A stretch of 64,000 nucleotides of DNA from Saccharophagus degradans 2-40 (GCF_000013665.1 NC_007912.1:2466501-2530500); one strand, 5' to 3'; shown: positions 8,055 to 17,240, counted from the first letter of the stretch. Numbers and translations: made by a program. Notes: generated by a model not told the origin, from the letters alone.

Positions 8055-9302
8055 ATGCCCACCAACATTCCCAAGCCAGTCGCCTTATTTCCAGCGCATC
8101 CAGAACTCAAGTCGCTGGACTTTGGTGAATACAAGGACCTCAAGCAGTTTCTTGACTCTGGTGAAACCTGGTGGCAAACCCACTGGAGCTGGGGCCGAGA
8201 GTTCCTCAGTTATATCGGCCGAAACAAATCCGAACACACATTCACGCGATTCAGGAGCGAAACCGAACGGTTCCTGTTATGGGTTTTTCTTTTTAAATTC
8301 AAGCCTATGGAGCAACTGCGCAAGGCCGATATTCTGGAATACGCGGACTTTTGTTGGCAGCCGCCAGTTTCCTGGATCTGCACCGCGAACCATGAAAAGT
8401 TTGTTTTCCATAGCGGGCATTACACACAGAATCCCTTGTGGGCACCATTCAAACTTCAGCTACCCAAGAAAGCCTCGGACGACCAGATTTTAGACAAAAA
8501 AAAATATAAGCCATCTCAACAGACGCTCGCAGCCATGTTTACCGCCGTGATTGCGTTTTACAAGTTTTTGATGAATGAAGAGTATCTATACGGTAATCCG
8601 GCACAAATCGCCAAGTCTGATTGTCGTCATTTCATCAAGGATGCTCAGGTCAAAGAAATTAGGCGCTTGTCAGAATCTCAGTGGCAGTATGTCTTTAATG
8701 TTGCGTTGGAGCTGGCAAATCAAGACAGAATTTACGAACGCAGCTTGTTTGTGATTACCGCGCTAAAAACGCTGTTTTTACGTATTTCTGAGCTGTCCGA
8801 ACGCCCAAATTGGACACCGGTGATGAGTCATTTTTGGCAGGACTCTGACGGTAACTGGTGGCTGAAAATATTTGGCAAAGGTAGAAAACTACGAGACATT
8901 ACGGTCCCAAACAGCTTTATCGATTATCTCAAACGATACCGGCAATTTCGTGGCCTGAGCCCCCTACCATCCTCAGGCGAAAATCATCCTATTGTCGAAA
9001 AAATCCGTGGTCAGGGCGGGATGACATCCAGACAGCTCATTCGAATCGTCCAGCAGGTTTTTGATATGGCCTACGAGAAAATGAAGAACGCTGAGGGTGA
9101 AGACAATGCGCGCAAGCTGCGAGAAGCTTCCTCGCATTGGTTGAGGCACACCGGCGCAAGTATGGAAGTTGAGCGCGGCCGCGCTCTGAAAGATTTATCT
9201 GAAGATCTGGGACACTCAAGTATGGCGACCACCGACACCATCTATGTACAGACAGAAAATCGCGTTCGTGCTGAAAGCGGAAAAAACAGGAAAGTAAATT
9301 AG
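8055..9302 (+). CDS. Tyrosine recombinase/integrase, complete
   Basis: 415 aa. An N-terminal SAM-like core-binding domain (about 35-190) precedes the catalytic domain. The full active site is visible: R243 (RISE), the GKGRKL lysine strand, H361-x2-R364 (HWLRH), H387 (GHSS) and the nucleophile Y397 (TIYV). It is a phage/plasmid-type integrase unlike the partial recombinase at the left edge, so the SOS-boxed operon lies between two unrelated tyrosine recombinases. It has its own promoter gap of 198 bp and probably belongs to the same mobile island. Substrate sites were not identified with confidence. Confidence 0.92.
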   Translation: MPTNIPKPVALFPAHPELKSLDFGEYKDLKQFLDSGETWWQTHWSWGREFLSYIGRNKSEHTFTRFRSETERFLLWVFLFKFKPMEQLRKADILEYADFCWQPPVSWICTANHEKFVFHSGHYTQNPLWAPFKLQLPKKASDDQILDKKKYKPSQQTLAAMFTAVIAFYKFLMNEEYLYGNPAQIAKSDCRHFIKDAQVKEIRRLSESQWQYVFNVALELANQDRIYERSLFVITALKTLFLRISELSERPNWTPVMSHFWQDSDGNWWLKIFGKGRKLRDITVPNSFIDYLKRYRQFRGLSPLPSSGENHPIVEKIRGQGGMTSRQLIRIVQQVFDMAYEKMKNAEGEDNARKLREASSHWLRHTGASMEVERGRALKDLSEDLGHSSMATTDTIYVQTENRVRAESGKNRKVN

Positions 9303-9783
9303 TGACTTGCTGCTCTCAAGCTCTGTAGGCTATTTGCTCTTATCGCTGGCCACCTAGGGCGCTTCGCAGATTCCATTACATGTTTTTCGACAGGAGGAAC
9401 TCATATCCGGTCGACACGCATATTAGCCAATCCTCCCAGGCAATTCAAAGCCCACCGCAACTGATCCCACCTCATTCCTACCTACCGCGCTTAGGTCATA
9501 TACATTTCAACTCTCAAAAACCAGCCATATCAATCAGCTACCGCCTAAACGATTGTCGATGTCTCCTTATGAACAGACTTAAAGACGAGAACATCCAAAT
9601 GAATACAGACTACTTTTTTCCCAGCATCATTCGTTCTAAAATTGTATGAAATATTTTTGAAGAGAATGGCTGAGCCCAGCTTGCCAGACTAAAAAACAAG
9701 CAGACACACAGATATTGCACAGAAATGGTGCATTTTTTGGATCATACAATCCAAAATTTGCACGAAATTGGAGCGAAAAGCAG
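9303..9783. other. Intergenic 481 bp with an 8-bp-arm palindrome before the sprT-like gene
   Basis: I see no convincing gene. A single 89-codon open frame (9380-9649) has no ribosome site and no recognisable composition. Near its right end the inverted repeat TTTTGGAT (9735-9742) / ATCCAAAA (9749-9756), with a 6-bp gap, lies 28 bp before the proposed GTG start of the SprT-like gene. A smaller TGCAC/GTGCA pair occurs at 9716-9732. These suggest a regulated promoter or leader. Confidence 0.35.
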
Positions 9784-10632
9784 GTGCTAGAAGAAAAACC
9801 GACAACAGAATGTTACCAGACGCTTTCGAGCGCGTATGACTATTTTAACAGCGCGTTGTTTGCCGGGCAATTGCCTGATGTCATCATCACATTTCACCGA
9901 CAGCGCAAAGTGATGGGTTATGCCTCCATCGGCCGATGGGTCAATGAAAAACGTCAATATGTAGATGAACTAGCCGTCAACCCTGAATACTTCGCAAAAT
10001 ACCCTCTGATCGAGATCTGCCAAACCCTGTGTCATGAGATGGCGCACATCTGGCAGGCTCACTATGGATCACCCGGACGACGGGGTTACCATAACGCCCA
10101 ATGGGCCAAAAAGATGCTGCAAATAGGGTTGATCCCCTCATCCACTGGGAAGCCCGGTGGACAGAATACGGGGGAATGGATGATGGACTATGTCCTGCTA
10201 GAAGGCCCATTTCACAACGCCTGTAAAGAGCTTCTCAAAAAGGGTTATCGTCTGCCCTGGGTTGACCGCTATCCTGTCTATCGCCTGGAGCTACCTATTA
10301 CCGCCTACGATGACAAAGGCTCCGAATACGAACTGACCGAGAATTTAAATCCCAGACCCGCTGCGGCAGTCGCAGCCATGCGAGCAGAGCAAGACACTTC
10401 GGTAGTTATGACTGAGCAGTCACTAAGCGAACGAGCATTTAGCAGTGAGCATGAAGAGGTTAGCCGGTTTTATGATGACGACAATCTCGGCGAGCTGATC
10501 ACTTCAAAGCCAAAACCGCGATCGGGACGCATTAAATATGCGTGCAAAACATGCCATATCCAGCTTTGGGGCAAGCCTGGATTGAACGTAGTTTGTGGAG
10601 ACTGTAACAAAAAACTAAGTGAGGTAATTTAG
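9784..10632 (+). CDS. SprT-like zinc metalloprotease domain protein
   Basis: 282 aa from a GTG at 9784 preceded at about 10 bp by GGAG. A TTG at 9715 would add 23 residues but has no ribosome site, and no in-frame ATG occurs before the domain. The SprT-like domain spans about 10-160 and carries the zinc site HEMAHIWQ. A Pro-rich linker leads to a C-terminal zinc ribbon of two Cys pairs (CKTC ... CGDC, about 255-275). Relatives occur on ICEs and plasmids; cellular Spartan proteins cut DNA-protein crosslinks, a role that would fit beside an SOS operon, though that is inference. Followed by the Tn3-type transposase gene. Confidence 0.85.
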   Translation: MLEEKPTTECYQTLSSAYDYFNSALFAGQLPDVIITFHRQRKVMGYASIGRWVNEKRQYVDELAVNPEYFAKYPLIEICQTLCHEMAHIWQAHYGSPGRRGYHNAQWAKKMLQIGLIPSSTGKPGGQNTGEWMMDYVLLEGPFHNACKELLKKGYRLPWVDRYPVYRLELPITAYDDKGSEYELTENLNPRPAAAVAAMRAEQDTSVVMTEQSLSERAFSSEHEEVSRFYDDDNLGELITSKPKPRSGRIKYACKTCHIQLWGKPGLNVVCGDCNKKLSEVI

Positions 10633-10664
10633 AACTTGGGATAGAAGTTTTCAGAAAGGATAAT

Positions 10665-10699
10665 AACACTCCCTTCCATAGATTAACATTAGGAGTGTT
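10665..10699. promoter_or_regulatory. Inverted repeat covering the transposase ribosome site
   Basis: AACACTCC (10665-10672) is the exact complement of GGAGTGTT (10692-10699), with 19 bp between. The right arm contains the AGGAG ribosome site of the transposase gene, whose ATG is at 10702. The hairpin would hide the start region in mRNA and could limit transposase translation. There is no T-run, so a terminator is unlikely. Confidence 0.35.
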
Positions 10700-10701
10700 C
10701 A

Positions 10702-13700
10702 ATGTACACCAAAAAGATCAGTTCCACGGATAAAGAATTCCACGATACACCGCCGCAATTCAAAGCTTTAGACCGCAAGCGTTTTTTCTACGTCGAATCT
10801 CATTTCAAACAGCTCATCACACAAAACGTTCGCGGCCATGCCAATATCGTTTACATCATCGTCGCCTACGGGTACTTCAAAGCCACGGGTCAATTTTTTA
10901 ATTCTGCGATCCAGGAAGATGTTGACTATGTAGCAGGCCGACTGAAGCTCAGGCAAAGTTTTCGCTGGGAAAGCTACAATACAAGCACCAGAAATCGCCA
11001 TAGAGAAATGATTCTTGATGCGCTGGGTTTTAAGCCATTTAATCAAACCACCATTCAACCACTGTTGCCACTGATAAGAACGGACGCACGCTCTCAGAAA
11101 AACCCCGATAAATGCTTTATTTCCGTTTGCGAATGGCTCTTTGAACACAAAGTCGAGACACCCGATTATAAAACAATTTGTGACACGATCGAGTCGGTCT
11201 ATAAAACGCACATCGACCAACAGATTGCCATTGTTAAAAATAAGCTCTCGAACGATGGAGCTCAAAAACTCGATGCGTTATTTTCAAAAGGAAAAAATAC
11301 TTATGATGAAATGGAAACGTACAGACTTACGCTGCTGAAGAAACTTAACCAGTCAACCAAGACGTCTAAAATACGCGAGAATGTCGCAATATACGATACG
11401 CTCAAGCCACTCTACGATATTGCACTTCCAATCTTAAGCGAGCTGGATTTTACAAAAGATGGACTTAAACGCTACGCACTATCCGTTCATCGGCGGCAGG
11501 TTTTTCAGGTTAATCGTTTGAAAGATCATGATCGGCATCTTCACCTTGCCATTTTTATCACTCACCAATTTCAACAGCTGGTCGATATTCTGGTCGAAAC
11601 GTTTCTGGCCTCGGTGAAAACAGCAGTGAACAAGGCCGAGAATCTTGCCAAAGAAGAATACTACAAACAACGCCAGGAGCAATCTGGCCATACGCAAGCG
11701 TTAGTAAAGGATACGGTTGATTTAGTGTCGTTGGTGGAAAAACTTAAAGAGACGCTGAACAACCCTATTCTGAGTGATTCAGAGAAAGTCGAAAAAGCGA
11801 TTCGCTTGATAAGCCCGTCAAAGATATCCACGGAAAACGTAAACGCTCATGTAAAAGATGTCCAGGAGGACTTAGATAAAATCAGCGGACAGGCTCTTGA
11901 AATGCTCTTTTTGGAAGAAGGCGCCACGTCGCTTCAGCTCAAGTGTAGCGATATTCTTCGGCGGCTCAATTTCGATTGCGACGTGAAAAGCAACAAGCTG
12001 CTAAAAGCAATATCGCAGTACCAAGCGAAAAACGGAAAGGTTGATGATACATTCCCAGTCGGGTTTCTTACGAATTCAGAAACCGGCTACGTTGACACGA
12101 AAGACTCCTTCCGCGCGAAACTGTATCGCATTCTGCTTTATAAGCACACCGCCGCCGCCATTAAAGATGGCACACTGAGCATTGTTAACTCAAATCGTTA
12201 CCGACAGCTAGAGCAGTATTTGATTTCGCGGGAATACTTTCAAAAAAACCGAGATCACATACTAAATTTAGCGGACATGGCTGATTTTAAAGATGTTAAA
12301 AAATTGGTTGAGCACTGGGAACTTGAATTGGATGCGCAATACAAGGAGACGAACGAGCACATACTGGAAAATTTAAACGAATATATTGAGACAGACGGTC
12401 TTGGCGGATTTAAGCTAACGTACGAACGAAATACTCGGGCAGAAGTCCTGCTAGAAATGGAAAGTGACGTCGCTCTGTTTCCGGATGATCAATACATTCG
12501 AATAGCAGAAGCGCTAAGCACAGTGAATTCCGCTTCAGGGTTTCTTGACGAGTTTGAACACAACAGTATCCGATACCGTAAGCCCAGACCTGAAGATAAA
12601 AATTTCCTGGCGGGAATAATTGCGCTAGGCGAACACTTGAGCGTGCCAAAATTATCTAAATTGGCGAGAGAGATTGAACTGGCAACTTTGGAATCCACGA
12701 CCAATGGTTTTTTTACGCTTGAGAATTTGAGACGAGCAAATGATGCCGTTATTCGTTTCGTCAATCAACTTCCACTGGCCAAAGTATTCATTGGAGACTA
12801 CGGCTTGCAGACGTCGAGCGATGGTCAGAAATGGACGATCGCATATGAATCACTCAATGCAAATAAATCTTTTAAATACGGCGGACGTGACCCCGTTGTA
12901 TCGGCCTATACGTTCATAGATATACGAGGGATGTTCCCTTACTCAATGGTGATCAGTGGTGCCGAATTTGAAGCGCACTATATGGTGGATGGGTTATTAA
13001 AAAATGATGTAGTGAAATCAGACCTTCACTCCACTGATTCTCACGGATACACGGAAGCCATATTTGGGCTTACACATTTATTGAAATTTTCTTTTGGGCC
13101 ACGCATAAAAAACCCCGGCAAACGAGTTTTATACTCCTTCAAAACTCCCACTTTCTATAAGAAAAAAAGCTATCCGATCTTTCCAAAAGAGCGGATTAAT
13201 AAAGATAAAATTATTGATAATTGGGAAGACGTTCTTCGTTTGTGTGCATCAATAAAGCTAGGCGAAGTTACGGCGTCTCAAATCTTCAAGCGATTGAACT
13301 CATACTCAAAAAACAATCCACTTTACGAAGCACTAAAAGCATTTGGAGGTATTCCGAAAACTTTGTTCTTACTCCGGTATGCCGACGATGTGGGTATGCG
13401 AAAAGCCATCCACCGCCAGTTAAATAAAGGCGAGGCAGGGAATAAGCTGGATCGAGCTCTGGCCATTGGACGGGCAGATTATGTGCAGACAATTAAGGAA
13501 GACCAGGAGATCGCAGAGACCTGCAAACGACTACTTAAAAATGTCATCGTTTGCTGGAATTTTATGTATCTCTCCAAACGTCTGTCAGAAGCCAAAACAG
13601 ATGTTGAGTATTCCCTGCTACTAAAAAAGATTAAGGCGTCGTCTATGCTGGCTTGGGAACATTTTGTCTTTCATGGCGAATTTGATTTTTCACAGAACTC

Positions 13701-13764
13701 CCTAAAAGACTCTCAACAGATAGATTTACAAAAAATCCTTGATCCAGACCTGATCAAAGAGTGA
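10702..13764 (+). CDS. tnpA: Tn3-family transposase (TnpA)
   Basis: 1020 aa, the usual length of Tn3-family transposases. Residues about 15-160 resemble the DUF4158 N-terminal region. The C-terminal half is the Tn3 DDE transposase domain with the triad visible: D707 (TSSDGQ), D779 (STDSHG) and E911 (LNKGE). Conserved stretches include SFGPRI, LLRY and LNKGEA. No resolvase gene and no 38-bp GGGG-type terminal repeats were found nearby, so the extent of any transposon is unknown. AGGAG precedes the ATG within an inverted repeat. A strong intrinsic terminator follows the stop. The reading frame is intact, so it may be active. Confidence 0.9.
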   Translation: MYTKKISSTDKEFHDTPPQFKALDRKRFFYVESHFKQLITQNVRGHANIVYIIVAYGYFKATGQFFNSAIQEDVDYVAGRLKLRQSFRWESYNTSTRNRHREMILDALGFKPFNQTTIQPLLPLIRTDARSQKNPDKCFISVCEWLFEHKVETPDYKTICDTIESVYKTHIDQQIAIVKNKLSNDGAQKLDALFSKGKNTYDEMETYRLTLLKKLNQSTKTSKIRENVAIYDTLKPLYDIALPILSELDFTKDGLKRYALSVHRRQVFQVNRLKDHDRHLHLAIFITHQFQQLVDILVETFLASVKTAVNKAENLAKEEYYKQRQEQSGHTQALVKDTVDLVSLVEKLKETLNNPILSDSEKVEKAIRLISPSKISTENVNAHVKDVQEDLDKISGQALEMLFLEEGATSLQLKCSDILRRLNFDCDVKSNKLLKAISQYQAKNGKVDDTFPVGFLTNSETGYVDTKDSFRAKLYRILLYKHTAAAIKDGTLSIVNSNRYRQLEQYLISREYFQKNRDHILNLADMADFKDVKKLVEHWELELDAQYKETNEHILENLNEYIETDGLGGFKLTYERNTRAEVLLEMESDVALFPDDQYIRIAEALSTVNSASGFLDEFEHNSIRYRKPRPEDKNFLAGIIALGEHLSVPKLSKLAREIELATLESTTNGFFTLENLRRANDAVIRFVNQLPLAKVFIGDYGLQTSSDGQKWTIAYESLNANKSFKYGGRDPVVSAYTFIDIRGMFPYSMVISGAEFEAHYMVDGLLKNDVVKSDLHSTDSHGYTEAIFGLTHLLKFSFGPRIKNPGKRVLYSFKTPTFYKKKSYPIFPKERINKDKIIDNWEDVLRLCASIKLGEVTASQIFKRLNSYSKNNPLYEALKAFGGIPKTLFLLRYADDVGMRKAIHRQLNKGEAGNKLDRALAIGRADYVQTIKEDQEIAETCKRLLKNVIVCWNFMYLSKRLSEAKTDVEYSLLLKKIKASSMLAWEHFVFHGEFDFSQNSLKDSQQIDLQKILDPDLIKE

Positions 13765-13783
13765 TCGATCATCGCCGTTTTAC

Positions 13784-13811
13784 AGGAGAGTGGCGACACT
13801 CTCCTCGTTTT
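13784..13811 (+). terminator. Intrinsic terminator after tnpA
   Basis: A perfect 9-bp stem, AGGAGAGTG and CACTCTCCT, closes a GCGA tetraloop and is followed by CGTTTT, 20 bp after the transposase stop. Confidence 0.85.
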
Positions 13812-14079
13812 CCCAAATATAACACCGCTTTTGAGCATCGTTCCGGGAAAAGAAATATCGTTTAACCTATTGTATTTAAACGTTATTTACGAAAACCTAT
13901 AGTTGTTTCTCGAGTTTTGTTTAGGATTTCCCTATATGACGCAATGGATGTGGTTGCAGGTGTTCTTTCATAACCCTCTTATAGCCCGCACTAGGTTGTG
14001 GTGGCAGCTAATGCGTAGAACTACATTTATAGTCGGCACCTGAGCTGCCTGAATTATTTTTCGAGTTTTGCAACCCAAA
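13812..14079. other. Probable island/chromosome junction, non-coding
   Basis: No gene is apparent between the island and the zinc locus. TCGAGTTTTG occurs twice as a direct repeat (13910-13919 and 14061-14070), and CGTTTAA/TTAAACG forms an inverted repeat at about 13859-13882. Either could be a relic of integration. Both are short enough to arise by chance. Confidence 0.25.
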
Positions 14080-15324
14080 TTACGGCTCAATTGCCCTGTA
14101 AGTCGCAATACAAGGAATTGTGCTAATAAGCATAGTGGCCAGCAGCAGCAACCCTACAGGTAGCATTTTTTCGTTGCTGAATATCCAGCTAGATATATTT
14201 AGCCCGTATTTGCTTATTAGCATGTCTTGGGTTAACTCTAGCCCTAACCACAGGCTAAGTACTGCAACGCCAATACTTATTAGCACAATGAGTAAAGACT
14301 CAAGCTGAATTAAGCTAAATATAAACCAAGGGCTAGCCCCAATACCTCTAAGTACCGAGAATTCATGGCGCCGTTCTCGTATGGCGGCAAGCATAATTGT
14401 GCATAGGCCAATTAACGCGGCGAACAATACCAGCCAAGAAATTATCGCTAGAATGTTTTCTACCGTGCCCATCATGCGCCAAAGCTCACTTAATGCAATG
14501 CCGGGTAATATTGCTAGCATGGGTTCGTTTTTATAGGTGTTTACCTTTCGTTGAAATGTAAATGTAGATAGCTTCGAGTTAAGGCCCACCATAAATGCCG
14601 TAATGCTTGTAGGTGTTAGATCTTGGGTTTTGGTGTGGTTGCTGTGGTTTACATAGTTGCCATACTGAGATAAATCGACACCACTTTGCCACCCCTTATG
14701 AATGGCTTCTATGCCATCTAGGCGCACATGTACGGTTTGGTCTATGGGTGTACCTGTTGGGGCTAAAATGCCTACAACAGTAAAAGGGTTGTGCTTGTGT
14801 TCACTAAAACTTTTTGCACTTATACCGTGGCTAAGTGTAATGGCATCCCCTACTTTGTAATTAAGTTTTTGGGCTATGTGGTTACCTATTACTGCTTCAA
14901 ATGTGCCCAAAAACGAACGGCCTTGGTTGAAGCTTATGGTGCGCTTGTTAGCATACTTAAAGTGCTCGAAGTAAGCTTCTGTTGTGCCTAGCACGCGAAA
15001 ACCTTTATGAGAATCACCTAGTGAAATAGGTATTGCCCAGGCGACTTCTTTTTGTTGTGAAAGCTCCTCATAACTTTTCCAGCTAATATTGTTGGTTGCA
15101 TTGCCAACATTAAAAATGGAATACATAAGCAGATTAAGCTGCCCTGTGCGAGCACCAATAATTAAATCAACACCTGAAATTGTTTTGGTGAAACTTGTTT
15201 TTGCCTCTTGTTTTATATGCTGTATCGCAAGCATAACTAGCAAGCTTATGGTTACGGATAACACGGTTAGTCCCACTGTAACCTTTCTTGCTAGAAGACT
15301 TTGCCAAGCAAAATTAATTAGCAT
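14080..15324 (-). CDS. ABC transporter permease, FtsX/MacB type, zinc-locus associated
   Basis: 414 aa from the ATG at 15324, which has AAGGGGG just upstream; an in-frame ATG at 15348 is possible but less well placed. The topology is that of an FtsX-type permease: one N-terminal membrane helix (residues 12-36), a long periplasmic domain (about 40-270) and three C-terminal helices (about 285-410). It overlaps the end of the ATPase gene by 11 bp, so the two are co-translated. Similar pairs next to DUF2796 and DUF3299 genes make up the Zur-controlled Zrg-type zinc systems described in Vibrio. A role in zinc acquisition or envelope protein release is inferred from context. Confidence 0.8.
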   Translation of the reverse strand: MLINFAWQSLLARKVTVGLTVLSVTISLLVMLAIQHIKQEAKTSFTKTISGVDLIIGARTGQLNLLMYSIFNVGNATNNISWKSYEELSQQKEVAWAIPISLGDSHKGFRVLGTTEAYFEHFKYANKRTISFNQGRSFLGTFEAVIGNHIAQKLNYKVGDAITLSHGISAKSFSEHKHNPFTVVGILAPTGTPIDQTVHVRLDGIEAIHKGWQSGVDLSQYGNYVNHSNHTKTQDLTPTSITAFMVGLNSKLSTFTFQRKVNTYKNEPMLAILPGIALSELWRMMGTVENILAIISWLVLFAALIGLCTIMLAAIRERRHEFSVLRGIGASPWFIFSLIQLESLLIVLISIGVAVLSLWLGLELTQDMLISKYGLNISSWIFSNEKMLPVGLLLLATMLISTIPCIATYRAIEP

Positions 15325-16057
15325 GGCTGGCCCCCTTTTGAATTTCATTAAGGTTTTGCAGGTCGACTATTTCGTCGAAGCCACGCGCTAGTGTTTTGTC
15401 GTGGCTTACAAAAATAAGTGTGGATTCATTTTCTGCAACACATTCTAGTAGTAGCGTCATAAAACTATCACGAGCTGCTGCATCTAATGCTGAAGTGGGT
15501 TCGTCGGCAATTATTAGTTCGGGGTTATTAATTAAAGCACGTGCTATTGCTACGCGTTGCTGTTGGCCAATACTTAAAGCGCTTGTTTTGCGTTCTGCAA
15601 TATCTAATGGCAACCTCAGCGTGTTTAGTAGCTCATTAATACGGTTAGCAAAATCTTTTTTAGATGAGCTTTTATTGTTAGAAAAATAATACGCTGCGGC
15701 TATGTTATCTCTAACTGAAAGGTAGGGGATTAAATTAAACTGTTGGAATATAAAGCCAATATGCTTTGCACGAAACCTATCGCGCTTCGCCCCTTTTAGC
15801 TGGCTTATAGGCTGCCCCAATACATTTATGGCGCCCTGTGTTGGCACTAAAAGCCCTGATAGCAACTTCAAAAAGGTAGATTTACCCGCGCCAGATGCGC
15901 CTTGAATAAACGCCTTTTCACCTGCATGTAAGTACCAGTTTGGGATGCTCAACACAGGATTGGCAGTTTTATGGTACTTAAACTGCACAGTGTGCATTTC
16001 TACAGCTAGGCTGCTATTACAATTGATAGTAGGATTGGGCGAAGTTGTTTTAGGCAT
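15314..16057 (-). CDS. ABC transporter ATP-binding protein, LolD/MacB type
   Basis: 247 aa. Walker A GASGAGKST at 53-61, Q-loop at about 105, signature LSIGQQQ at 161-167, Walker B LIIADE at 181-186 and an H-loop SHD near 220. The LolD/FtsE-like size and sequence fit an ATPase that drives an FtsX-type permease, encoded immediately downstream with overlap. The first about 20 residues are poorly conserved, so M21 is an alternative start. Its upstream region contains a MITE-like element (16141-16411), and I see no clear Zur-box motif directly in front of it. Assignment to zinc homeostasis rests on the neighbours. Confidence 0.85.
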   Translation of the reverse strand: MPKTTSPNPTINCNSSLAVEMHTVQFKYHKTANPVLSIPNWYLHAGEKAFIQGASGAGKSTFLKLLSGLLVPTQGAINVLGQPISQLKGAKRDRFRAKHIGFIFQQFNLIPYLSVRDNIAAAYYFSNNKSSSKKDFANRINELLNTLRLPLDIAERKTSALSIGQQQRVAIARALINNPELIIADEPTSALDAAARDSFMTLLLECVAENESTLIFVSHDKTLARGFDEIVDLQNLNEIQKGASHAN

Positions 16058-16140
16058 AAGTTATAGGCTTAGTTGTTGGCTCAGCTGTTGGTAGCGTCAC
16101 ATAACTGTTAATTGCTTGTTTCTAGTAGAGTGAGATTAAA

Positions 16141-16411
16141 GGAGACTCTGATTAACCCCAATTGCTTTTTGCGAGAGCCAAAATGTTTAACCGCAAGGCA
16201 TTCTTCACAGCTAATGGCCTTAGTCCCTAGCAACAAGAGCAACAAGAGCAACGAAGAAGATGGGCGTTTTGGCCACGCCCTACGGGTCTTTCAGGCATTC
16301 TCGTCCTCGTCGTTATTTTATCTCGACAGCCAACCAGTATGCCTCTATAAAATGCCTAGAGGACAAAAATGCCTGAAAGACAAAAAGTGATTGGGCTTAA
16401 TCAGATGTTCC
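16141..16411. mobile_element. MITE-like element with ~31-bp terminal inverted repeats
   Basis: The 31 bp at 16141-16171 and the complement of 16381-16411 agree at 25 of 31 positions, sharing TCTGATTAA, CCCAAT and CTTTTTG blocks. Inside are a perfect 14-bp inverted repeat (GTCTTTCAGGCATT at 16286-16299, complement at 16368-16381), a CCTCTA/TAGAGG stem, a GGGCGT/ACGCCC hairpin and a 9-bp direct repeat (CAACAAGAG, twice, 16231-16248). It has no coding capacity. Terminal repeats plus extensive internal symmetry suggest a miniature inverted-repeat element or an IS remnant. No clear target duplication is visible. Confidence 0.6.
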
Positions 16412-16447
16412 TAAAGGTTTATTGGGACCCTACTAGTTTATATAATG

Positions 16448-16460
16448 ATATATCCTAACA
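16448..16460 (+). promoter_or_regulatory. Candidate Zur box before the DUF3299 gene
   Basis: GATATATCCTAAC matches the core GATATATCATATC seen at the zur and receptor promoters at 11 of 13 positions. It ends 12 bp before the start codon at 16473. It is weaker than the other copies. Confidence 0.4.
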
Positions 16461-16472
16461 TCCGATAGCTAG

Positions 16473-17171
16473 ATGAGGTACTCACAATTGCGTTTTCTAA
16501 ACCCTAAGGCATTGCAATACATTGCCCTGCTTTTGCTTTACTTGGTATTCCACCCGCTGGCAGCCAATGCAACCAAGCAAGCGCAAAACAAAGCCGGGCA
16601 TAGCTATCAATCTATTGAGTGGACAGACCTAATGCCGGAGGACGACCTGCAGGCATTGCTTGATCCACCTGCCTATTTAGATGAAATAGAAGATGGCTCG
16701 CCTGAAGATCAATTGCTGTCCCAGTTATCAGCGCCGGAATCGGCCGAGCCTGAGTTAGGTGCATCTTCTGTATCGAAAGGTCAAATGCCATTAGCCGCAG
16801 AAATAGCCAAAGCAAGTGCCAATGCAAAAGACATCCGCTACCAGCAGGCGCTGGTTTCTAAGCGGGTGCGCCCAGAGTTTGACGGGGCCAAAATAAAGCT
16901 ACCCGGTTATATTGTGCCTTTGTCGTTTGATGACAATATGGTGATAACTGAATTCTTTCTTGTTCCTTTTTTCGGCGCTTGCATCCATGTGCCGCCCCCT
17001 CCCCCAAACCAAATGATTTATATAAGCTACACGAAGGGGCTGAAACTTGAGAGTCTTTACGACCCGTTTTGGGTTGAGGGTACGCTTGTTATAAAAGAAC
17101 ACAGCAATGAGGAGATGGGTACGGCGTCGTACAGCTTACTAATCGATAGTATTTACCCCTATACAGATTAA
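16473..17171 (+). CDS. DUF3299 domain protein, exported, zinc-regulated locus
   Basis: 232 aa. A hydrophobic segment at about 14-32 ending in ANA looks like a signal peptide. An acidic, low-complexity stretch (40-110) leads to the DUF3299 domain (about 130-232), recognisable by KLPGYIVPL, FFLVPFFGACIHVPPPP and a late FWVEG block. The Cys and His in ACIHVP are candidate metal ligands. DUF3299 proteins occur with FtsX/LolD-type ABC genes and DUF2796 proteins in zinc-starvation clusters (Zrg-type in Vibrio). Divergent from the ABC genes, with a candidate Zur box and a MITE-like element between. No obvious ribosome site precedes the ATG. Function unknown. Confidence 0.75.
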   Translation: MRYSQLRFLNPKALQYIALLLLYLVFHPLAANATKQAQNKAGHSYQSIEWTDLMPEDDLQALLDPPAYLDEIEDGSPEDQLLSQLSAPESAEPELGASSVSKGQMPLAAEIAKASANAKDIRYQQALVSKRVRPEFDGAKIKLPGYIVPLSFDDNMVITEFFLVPFFGACIHVPPPPPNQMIYISYTKGLKLESLYDPFWVEGTLVIKEHSNEEMGTASYSLLIDSIYPYTD

Positions 17172-17240
17172 TACGGTTTTGCATGCTTAAGGTGTTGGTT
17201 GGGTAGCTTTTTGTTTGCGCAAGCAGCTTGCTCGGGCAGC

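Noticed and set aside
9380-9649. 89-codon open frame
   Set aside because: No ribosome site, no recognisable motif and low-complexity polar composition; treated as non-coding.
10665-10699. Terminator of the sprT-like gene
   Set aside because: The stem has no T-run and its right arm is the tnpA ribosome site.
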